The notes under the pieces were generated by a model, which was not told where the DNA came from, did no database searches, and saw only the letters and a list, made by a program, of their open reading frames with translations. Made by a program: the position numbers and the translations under genes. From Actinomadura luzonensis (GTDB lineage Bacteria > Actinomycetota > Actinomycetes > Streptosporangiales > Streptosporangiaceae), in contig NZ_JAKRKC020000001.1 in NCBI RefSeq assembly GCF_022664455.2, forward strand, positions 3,291,001-3,355,000: a stretch of DNA of 64,000 nt, given 5' to 3'. This document shows positions 58,480-64,000 of this stretch, piece after piece. How positions within the stretch are numbered: position 1 is the stretch's first letter; each line of letters starts with the position of its first letter.

Positions 58480-60117
58480 TCAGCGGGGTGCCAGGATCCG
58501 TAGCTGGAGCATCGCGGCGAAGCGCTGCTCCGGGTCGTCCAGGTCGATCTCGCCCACCTCCGCGGCCCGTCTGAGCCGGTAGCGCAGCGTGTTGGGGTGG
58601 ATGAACAGCGCGGCGGCGGCCTTGCCCACGTCGCCGAGGGCGTCCAGCCACGCCTCCAGCGACTGGACGAGGCCGGCGTTGTTGCGCTCGTCGTACTCCA
58701 TCAGGCGGGCGATCGCGCCGACCGGCCGCTCGCCGCGCGCCGCCGCGAGGTCCCGCAGCTCCAGGACCAGGGCGAGCGTCTGGACGTCGTCCAGCCGGGC
58801 CACGCGGAGCCCGGTGTGGCCCTCGCGCATCACCCGGAGCACCCGGTCGGCCTGCGCCTTGCCGTGGACGATGCCGCTGATGTCCGCCCCGGCCGGGGCG
58901 ACCGCGACGATGGCGGGCAGGCTGCCGCCGACCCGGTCCACGAAGTCGGAGGCCAGCCGGACGGCCCGCTGTTCGGGGTCGCCGGTCGGGACGATCACCG
59001 GCAGCAGCCCGTGGACCGTGCCGCCGACGGCCGCCACGGCGGCGGACGGCACCGCCGCCGACAGGTGGACCGACAGGGCGTCCGCGAGCCGTTCGAGCTC
59101 GGCGGCCCTGGCGTGGTCGGCGGTCCAGGCGTGGTCGTCGCCGGTGAGCAGGGCCGCGCTCACGATGACGAGGGTGCGGCCGGACAGGCCGAGCCGCGCG
59201 AGCGCGTCCCGCGCGCCCGCGCCGCCCTCCAGGACCGTCGCCATCAGGTCGGCGCGCAGCCGCCGCCGCACGTCGGCGCCGGCGCGGATGCGCAGCAGGT
59301 GCAGCGCGACCAGTTTCGAGGCGTCGAGCAGGGCGTCGGTGCGCTCGCTGTCCACCTCGCCGTCCATGGCGGCCCAGATCGAGCCGAGGATCTCGTCGCC
59401 GGCGCGGACGGCGATGGCGACGCGCTGCACCGTCATCCCGTCGTGGCCGAGATCCTGCGGCGTGACGACGACCGGCCGCTGGTAGCGGTAGAGGTCGCGG
59501 AAGACGCCCAGCTCGGTCAGGCGGGTGGCGTAGCGTTCGGGGACCTGCCGGCCGATGACGGTCTCGACGCGGGAGGCGTCCGCCTCGTCCTGGCGGCCGG
59601 AGAAGGCGAGCACGCGGGAGTTGCGGTCCTCGATGGTGATGGGGGCGTCGAGGAGCGCGGCCACGGCGTTGGCCACCGCGAACAGGTCGCCCGACGGGAG
59701 CCCGCCGAGCGACTCGTGCTCGTGCTCGCCGATGTCCCCTTCGGCGAGCATCGACCGGATGAGCGCGGTGAGCTGCGCCCACGTGGCGCCCCGGCGCAGG
59801 CCGATGAGGGCCACCCCGCTCCTGGCGGCCGCCTCCCGCACCTCGGGGGTCAGGGCGACCGGCGCCCGGACGACCAGGCCCACCGCGTCGTGGTCGCCGA
59901 GCGTGCCGAGCAGCCGGGACAGCGTGCCGCCCGACGGGTCGACGCCGACGCCGAGCACCAGCGAGCGCGGCGCGAGCACGGGCTCGTCGAGCGGGTCGTG
60001 GATGACGAGTCCGCTGATCTCCTCGCGCTGGTCGACGTCGCCGGCGACCAGTTCGAGCAGGGTGGTCCCGAGATCGTCCAAGACCCGGCCGAGGCTGGCA
60101 CGGGGACGCTGGCTCAC
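58480..60117 (-). CDS. PucR family transcriptional regulator
   Basis: 545 residues. N-terminal PucR domain (LVAGDVDQREEISGLVIHDPLDEPVLAPRSLVLGVGV...), a GGDEF-like middle region, and the C-terminal HTH_30 (LEAWLDALGDVGKAAAALFIHPNTLRYRLRRAAEVGEIDLDDPEQRFAAMLQL). PucR proteins usually activate purine or amino-acid catabolism. It lies downstream of, and on the same strand as, the racemase operon (69 bp from its end) and is the natural regulator candidate for it. Confidence 0.93.
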   Translation of the reverse strand: MSQRPRASLGRVLDDLGTTLLELVAGDVDQREEISGLVIHDPLDEPVLAPRSLVLGVGVDPSGGTLSRLLGTLGDHDAVGLVVRAPVALTPEVREAAARSGVALIGLRRGATWAQLTALIRSMLAEGDIGEHEHESLGGLPSGDLFAVANAVAALLDAPITIEDRNSRVLAFSGRQDEADASRVETVIGRQVPERYATRLTELGVFRDLYRYQRPVVVTPQDLGHDGMTVQRVAIAVRAGDEILGSIWAAMDGEVDSERTDALLDASKLVALHLLRIRAGADVRRRLRADLMATVLEGGAGARDALARLGLSGRTLVIVSAALLTGDDHAWTADHARAAELERLADALSVHLSAAVPSAAVAAVGGTVHGLLPVIVPTGDPEQRAVRLASDFVDRVGGSLPAIVAVAPAGADISGIVHGKAQADRVLRVMREGHTGLRVARLDDVQTLALVLELRDLAAARGERPVGAIARLMEYDERNNAGLVQSLEAWLDALGDVGKAAAALFIHPNTLRYRLRRAAEVGEIDLDDPEQRFAAMLQLRILAPR

Positions 60118-60186
60118 GCCCCGCAGTATAGGAGCCCGAGCCGCGGGGTCCGATCGTCGGACGATCAGAGGACGATCAGAGGAGGA

Positions 60187-61311
60187 TCAGAGGTCGATCC
60201 ACTCGGTGGCCGTCGTCACCGCGTCGAGCGCCTCCGGGATCGGCGTGACCCCCAGCCCGGGGCCGTCGGGGACCGCGATGTGGCCGTCGTCCAGGACGAT
60301 CGGCTCGGTGATGTCGGTGCGGTAGAAGCGGTCGGAGGCCGAGACGTCGCCCGGCAGCGTGAATCCGGGCAGACCGGCCAGGGCGACGTTGGCGGCGCGG
60401 CCGAGGCCCGTCTCCAGCATGCCGCCGCACCAGACCGGGATCCCGTTGGCCACGGCCAGGTCGTGGATCCGCCGGGCCTCCAGGTAGCCGCCGACCCGGC
60501 CGGGCTTGATGTTGATGATCTGGCAGGCGCCGAGCGTGATGGCCGCGGCGGCGGTCTGCGCCGAGACGATCGACTCGTCCAGGCAGATCGGCGTCGCCAG
60601 ATGCCGCGCCAGCGTGGCGTGGCCGAGGACGTCCTCCTCCTCCAGCGGCTGCTCGATCAGCAGCAGGTCGAACGCGTCGAGCTTGGCCAGGTGGCGGGCG
60701 TCGCGCAGCGTGTAGGCGGTGTTGGCGTCCACCTGCAGCAGCACGTCCGCGCCGAACCGCGCGCGCACGGCGGCCACCGGCTCCAGGTCCCAGCCGGGCT
60801 GGATCTTCAGCTTGACGCGCACGTACCCGGCGTCCAGGTAGCCCTCGACGACCGTCAGGAGCTGCGGGATCGAGTCGTGGATGCCGACCGACACCCCGCT
60901 GGGGACGCGCTCCCGGACGGCGCCGAGCTCCCGGCCGAACGAGCGGCCGAGGGCACGCAGCTCCGCGTCGAGCACGGCCATCTCCAGGGCGGCCTTGGCC
61001 ATGCGGTGCCCCTTGACCGGGTGCGTGAGGCCCGCGATCGCGGCGGCGCCCGAGCGCGCGATCGCCGCCTGCCCCTCGGGGGTGGAGAGCCGGGGGAGCA
61101 GGTGGTGGCGCAGCACGTCCAGCTGGGAGCCGACGTACTCGCTGGAGTAGAGCGGGTCGGCCAGCGCGACGCACTCGCCCCAGCCCTCGGCGTCGTCGGT
61201 GACGGCCTTGAGGAGGAGGACGTCCCGCTCGTTCTGGGTGCCGAACGAGGTGCGGAACGGCGACACGAGCGGCATCGAGACGCGGCGAAGCTCGACTCCT
61301 CGCAGTTTCAT
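60187..61311 (-). CDS. N-acylamino-acid racemase / o-succinylbenzoate synthase family (enolase superfamily)
   Basis: 374 residues. The OSBS/NSAR catalytic set is complete: Lys167 and Lys169 (VRVKLKIQPG), metal ligands Asp195 (QVDANTAY), Glu220 (LLIEQPLEE) and Asp245 (CLDES), and the second base Lys269 (NIKPGRVGG). The family contains both menaquinone OSBS and N-succinylamino-acid racemase. Being in an operon with a GNAT enzyme and an M20 deacylase rather than men genes, racemase is the better call. ATG 61311 overlaps the GNAT stop. Confidence 0.9.
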   Translation of the reverse strand: MKLRGVELRRVSMPLVSPFRTSFGTQNERDVLLLKAVTDDAEGWGECVALADPLYSSEYVGSQLDVLRHHLLPRLSTPEGQAAIARSGAAAIAGLTHPVKGHRMAKAALEMAVLDAELRALGRSFGRELGAVRERVPSGVSVGIHDSIPQLLTVVEGYLDAGYVRVKLKIQPGWDLEPVAAVRARFGADVLLQVDANTAYTLRDARHLAKLDAFDLLLIEQPLEEEDVLGHATLARHLATPICLDESIVSAQTAAAAITLGACQIINIKPGRVGGYLEARRIHDLAVANGIPVWCGGMLETGLGRAANVALAGLPGFTLPGDVSASDRFYRTDITEPIVLDDGHIAVPDGPGLGVTPIPEALDAVTTATEWIDL

Positions 61312-62171
61312 GGGATTCTCCGGATCTGTTCGGTGTCGGTGTCGATATCCGGGCCGGCGAGCCGGACGAGGTAGCCGAGCTCGCGGTCGAAGTCGACGAC
61401 GCGGCCGCCGGCCGCCATCAGCGGCTCCAGCTCGGCGCGGAGCCGGTGCCGCCAGCCCCGGGCGGCGGCCGCGTCGCGGGCGCGCAGCGCCTCGATGTCG
61501 GCCGGGGCCGCGACCCGCCTGCTCGACGGGCCGGCGGCCGGCCGTTCGCGGGGCGTGCCCGAGCAGGCGGCGCGGACCCGCGGCGCGAGCAGCTCCCAGC
61601 GCACCAGCAGCCGGTCGGTGTCGTCGCCGCCGTTGATCGCGTCGTGCATCGCGCCGTAGAAGTTGGTGAGGTACTCCACCGGCAGCGCGCCCAGCTTGAC
61701 GATGTTGAAGTAGGCGTTGCGGCTGACCAGCGGGTCGAAGGTCCACTCGACCGCGACGATGCCGCGGGCCAGCGCCCAGGCGCGCTGGTGGAGCTTGAGC
61801 GCCATCCCGGTGCCGCGGCCGGCCAGCCCCGGAGCCACCCCGGCGATGTGGCTGTGCAGGGTGCGGGCGGCCGGCTCCTCGTGGAAGCCGATGCAGACCC
61901 CGACCAGCCGGTCCCCGTCGTACGCGCCGGCGACGTAGTTGCCGGCCTTCGTCAGCGCCCGCAGGAACTCCACCGTGATCAGGGGGTTCTCGGGGCGGCC
62001 CCAGATCTCGACGAGCAGGGCGATCACGGCGTGGGCCTCGTCCAGCTCCCGCAGCTCCCGGACCGTCACGCCCGCCTTCGCGGCCCATCGCGCCGCGTCC
62101 TCCGCCGCCAGGCCGACGGCCGCGGCGGCCTCGACGCCCACGTCACGCCCTCCGGACGCCTGGATGCTCAT
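61308..62171 (-). CDS. GNAT family N-acyltransferase
   Basis: 287 residues. Acetyl/acyl-CoA fold with VRELRELDEAHAVIALLVEIWGRPENPLITVEFLRALTKAGNYVAGAYDGDRLVGVCIGFHEE and the CoA loop VAPGLAGRGTGMALKLHQRAWALARG. The family is found next to NSAR-type racemases, where it N-succinylates D-amino acids. ATG 62171 overlaps the M20 stop and its end overlaps the racemase start, both by 4 bp. Confidence 0.88.
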   Translation of the reverse strand: MSIQASGGRDVGVEAAAAVGLAAEDAARWAAKAGVTVRELRELDEAHAVIALLVEIWGRPENPLITVEFLRALTKAGNYVAGAYDGDRLVGVCIGFHEEPAARTLHSHIAGVAPGLAGRGTGMALKLHQRAWALARGIVAVEWTFDPLVSRNAYFNIVKLGALPVEYLTNFYGAMHDAINGGDDTDRLLVRWELLAPRVRAACSGTPRERPAAGPSSRRVAAPADIEALRARDAAAARGWRHRLRAELEPLMAAGGRVVDFDRELGYLVRLAGPDIDTDTEQIRRIP

Positions 62172-63292
62172 GCCCGCTCCTCCAGGAGTTCGGCGATCAG
62201 CTCGCGCAGCAGCACCGTGCGGTCGAGCAGCCGGTCGACGAGGACGTGCTCGTGGTCGGCGTGGGCGCCGCCGCCCACCGCGCCCAGGCCGTCCAGCGTC
62301 GGGGTGCCGACACCCGCGGTGAAGTTGCCGTCCGAGGCGCCGCCGACGGCCGTGCCCGTGACCGGCGGCAGCCCGAGCCGGGCCGCGACGGCCGCGGCCC
62401 GCTCGAACAGCGCCCGGCTCGCCGGCTCCTCCAGCGGCGGCCGGTTGACGCCGCCGGCGATCTCGATCACCGCGCCGGGCTCGGCCGGCGCCAGAGCGCG
62501 CAGCGCCCGGTCCACCCGGAGCTGCTCGGCCCCCGTCCAGGCCCGCACGTCGACCGCGAACGAGCCGTGGGCGGGCACCGTGTTCGCCGTCGTGCCCGCG
62601 CTGATCACGGTAGGGGTGACCGTCGTGCCGGCCGCCGGGTCGCCGAGGGCGTGCACCGCGACGGCGAGGCGGGCCAGCTCGATCGTGGCGTTGACGCCCT
62701 TCTCCGGCTCCAGCCCGGCGTGGGCGGCACGGCCGGTGACCCGGACCTCGTACATGGACACGCCCTTGCGGCTCAGCTTGAGCGCGCCGCCGTCGGCCGA
62801 CGCCTCCAGCACGAGCGCCGCCCGCGACCGCCGGGCCTCCTCCTCGATCAGCGCGCGCGAGCTCGGCGACCCGATCTCCTCGTCGCCGGTCACCAGGAGG
62901 GTGACGCCGTCGCGCGCGGGCAGGTCGGCGACGGCGTGCACGGCCATGACGAGCCCGGCGAGCATGTCGAAGCAGCCGGGGCCGCGCACCACGCCGCCGG
63001 CCAGCTCGAACGGGCGGGAGGCCAGGGTGCCGAGCGGCCAGACCGTGTCGTGGTGGGCCAGCAGCAGCACCTGCCGGTCGCCGTCGCCGAAGCGCCACCG
63101 CAGGTGGGAGCAGCCGTCGATGACGATCCGCTCGGGCTCGGCGCCGAGCCGGGCGGCCCCGACGCGGGCGACGAGGCCGGCCGACCTGGCGATCGCGGCG
63201 TGGTCGGCGGAGGGCGACTCGCACTCGACCAGCTCGCGCAGGTCGGCGAGGAGCGGCGGGAGGCTGAGGGAGCCACGCGAGGTGAGCGGCAC
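62168..63292 (-). CDS. M20 family metallopeptidase (deacylase / carboxypeptidase G2-like)
   Basis: 374 residues from GTG 63292. Metal site: LLLAHHDTVWP (His, Asp), GPGCFDMLAG (bridging Asp), VTGDEEIGSPSS (base Glu and ligand Glu), and a C-terminal His in GAHADHEHVL. The dimerisation domain lies between. In the proposed pathway it hydrolyses N-acyl-L-amino acids. It starts just after the stop of the serine hydrolase gene and overlaps the GNAT gene by 4 bp. Confidence 0.9.
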   Translation of the reverse strand: MPLTSRGSLSLPPLLADLRELVECESPSADHAAIARSAGLVARVGAARLGAEPERIVIDGCSHLRWRFGDGDRQVLLLAHHDTVWPLGTLASRPFELAGGVVRGPGCFDMLAGLVMAVHAVADLPARDGVTLLVTGDEEIGSPSSRALIEEEARRSRAALVLEASADGGALKLSRKGVSMYEVRVTGRAAHAGLEPEKGVNATIELARLAVAVHALGDPAAGTTVTPTVISAGTTANTVPAHGSFAVDVRAWTGAEQLRVDRALRALAPAEPGAVIEIAGGVNRPPLEEPASRALFERAAAVAARLGLPPVTGTAVGGASDGNFTAGVGTPTLDGLGAVGGGAHADHEHVLVDRLLDRTVLLRELIAELLEERA

Positions 63293-63294
63293 GG

Positions 63295-64000
63295 TCAGCC
63301 GAGCTTCTTGGGGGTCGCGCGGGCGCCGTAGTGGACGTACTCCTCGCCGGTGGGCAGCGAGTAGAACGTGACCGGGGCCCACGACTCCATGCCCTCGGGG
63401 CGGACGGCGTACATGCCGGGCGAGACCGGGGTCAGCTCGTACGTCTCCACCTGCTCGCCCTCCAGCTCGGCCAGGGGGCCGGTCACGGTGGTGCGCAGCA
63501 TCGGCTTGCCGTCCTCCTCGAACACCTCCAGGCGCACCGACTCGCGCTCGTACGTGCCCGCGTACGGCGTCAGGTCCACCGTGACCGGCTCGGCCGGCGG
63601 CTCGAACGGCGCGGGCAGCCGCACCCCGGTCAGCTCGCCGAAGATCTCGTCGTAGAGGTCGGCGTAGAGGTCGCGGGTGCTGCCGCCGTTGGTGGTGAGC
63701 GCGACCGCGACGCCCGCCTCCGGCAGGACGCGCAGGAACGCCGCCTGGCCGATGGTGTTGCCGTCGTGGCCGTAGGCGCGGTGGCCGTTCCAGTCGCAGC
63801 GGAACCAGCCGAGCCCCCACGAGTCGCCGAGCAGGTGCTTCTCGGGGCAGTCGGTCTGGTACGCCGACATCGCGGCGGTGCCCTGCTCGCTCAGCACCCG
63901 GGTGCCGTCGGCGGCGAGCCCGCCGGTCAGGTGCAGCCGGGCGAAGGCCAGCACGTCGGCGACGGTCGAGGTGATCAGGCCCGCCGGGCCGACCGAGCGG
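63295..64000 (-). CDS. Beta-lactamase-fold serine hydrolase / D-aminopeptidase-like (5' end outside window)
   Basis: Open from the right edge to the stop at 63295, at least 235 residues. Visible are the second half of the penicillin-binding-like domain (STVADVLAFARLHLTGG...GLGWFRCDWNGHRAYGHDGNTIGQAAFLRVLPEAGVAVALTTNGG, with the HDGNT box in place of KTG) and a C-terminal beta-barrel domain (DLTPYAGTYERESVRLEVFEEDGKPML). The SxxK part is beyond the edge. HxG boxes and the extra barrel resemble DmpB/D-stereospecific peptidases, which would feed D-amino acids into the operon. Confidence 0.85.
   Translation of the reverse strand, partial: RSVGPAGLITSTVADVLAFARLHLTGGLAADGTRVLSEQGTAAMSAYQTDCPEKHLLGDSWGLGWFRCDWNGHRAYGHDGNTIGQAAFLRVLPEAGVAVALTTNGGSTRDLYADLYDEIFGELTGVRLPAPFEPPAEPVTVDLTPYAGTYERESVRLEVFEEDGKPMLRTTVTGPLAELEGEQVETYELTPVSPGMYAVRPEGMESWAPVTFYSLPTGEEYVHYGARATPKKLG

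Noticed and set aside
1..64000. CRISPR arrays, tRNA and rRNA genes, complete prophage
   Set aside because: No regularly spaced repeats, no cloverleaf-like sequence with a CCA-type end, no conserved rRNA stretches and no phage structural genes were seen.

Overview
This window is high-GC DNA with long GC-rich antisense open frames, GTG starts and many ATGA/GTGA stop-start overlaps. It carries mycothiol-linked enzymes (an ArsC of the mycothiol type and a maleylpyruvate isomerase-like DinB protein), ECF sigma factors with SnoaL-like tails, MmyB-like XRE regulators and DUF6230/DUF6114 remnants. Together these point to a filamentous actinobacterium of the Streptomyces/Streptosporangiaceae type; the species cannot be named from this sequence. 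No rRNA, tRNA or CRISPR array was recognised. The content looks like an accessory, regulator-rich chromosomal region.

Layout. 0-5.4 kb: a cut-off gene remnant, a TetR + quinone oxidoreductase operon with a palindromic operator, an ECF41-type sigma factor with its own promoter motif, a cytochrome P450 and a PP2C-like protein. 5.3-7.6 kb: an ABC-2 permease scrap and an arsenic operon (arsR-acr3-arsC). 7.8-13.9 kb: a graveyard of mobile DNA around a fluoroacetyl-CoA-thioesterase (FlK)-like gene. It holds a broken cupin gene, an inactivated IS5-family element with a visible target duplication, a Tn3 transposase scrap fused to a LysR remnant, a RhtB exporter, a full group II intron with its reverse transcriptase, and a headless serine recombinase. 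14-19 kb: an AlkZ-like DNA glycosylase with an ArsR-type regulator, a dienelactone-hydrolase-like protein, a broken Tn3 transposase and a serine hydrolase. 19-30 kb: a MarR/operator/secreted CE1-like esterase (2 FN3 + CBM2) unit, an epoxide-hydrolase-like protein, a LysR-GbsR-FAD monooxygenase-hydrolase run, a ROK regulator and a CocE-type hydrolase.

30-43.4 kb: a small free-standing deaminase-fold candidate with its own promoter and terminator, then an ECF sigma/VOC operon in which both proteins carry large deletions although the promoter is intact. There follow an alpha/beta hydrolase, a mycothiol-type DinB protein, a large alkylsulfatase, a DUF389 membrane protein broken by one stop codon, DUF6230/DUF6114 remnants, a TetR/MFS drug-efflux pair with twin operators, a MarR/NTF2 pair, and a small HTH + Clp-N pair behind two identical 16-bp palindromes.

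43.4-53.2 kb: a nine-gene, minus-strand catabolic block. It holds two ABC sugar/glycerol-phosphate-type permeases and a lipoprotein, a cytosolic glycerophosphodiesterase, a HAD phosphatase, a PiT phosphate transporter with its DUF47 partner, a PfkB sugar kinase and a mannitol-type dehydrogenase, divergent from a DeoR repressor. The logic suggests uptake of a phosphodiester or polyol, cleavage, phosphate handling and feeding of the polyol into the fructose pathway. 53.2-58.5 kb: a secreted small protein, a DoxX/LysR pair, and two MmyB-like regulators around an aldo/keto reductase. 58.5-64 kb: a PucR regulator and a tightly coupled racemase (NSAR/OSBS) - GNAT - M20 - serine hydrolase operon. This matches the known enzyme set for turning D-amino acids into L-amino acids through N-acyl intermediates.
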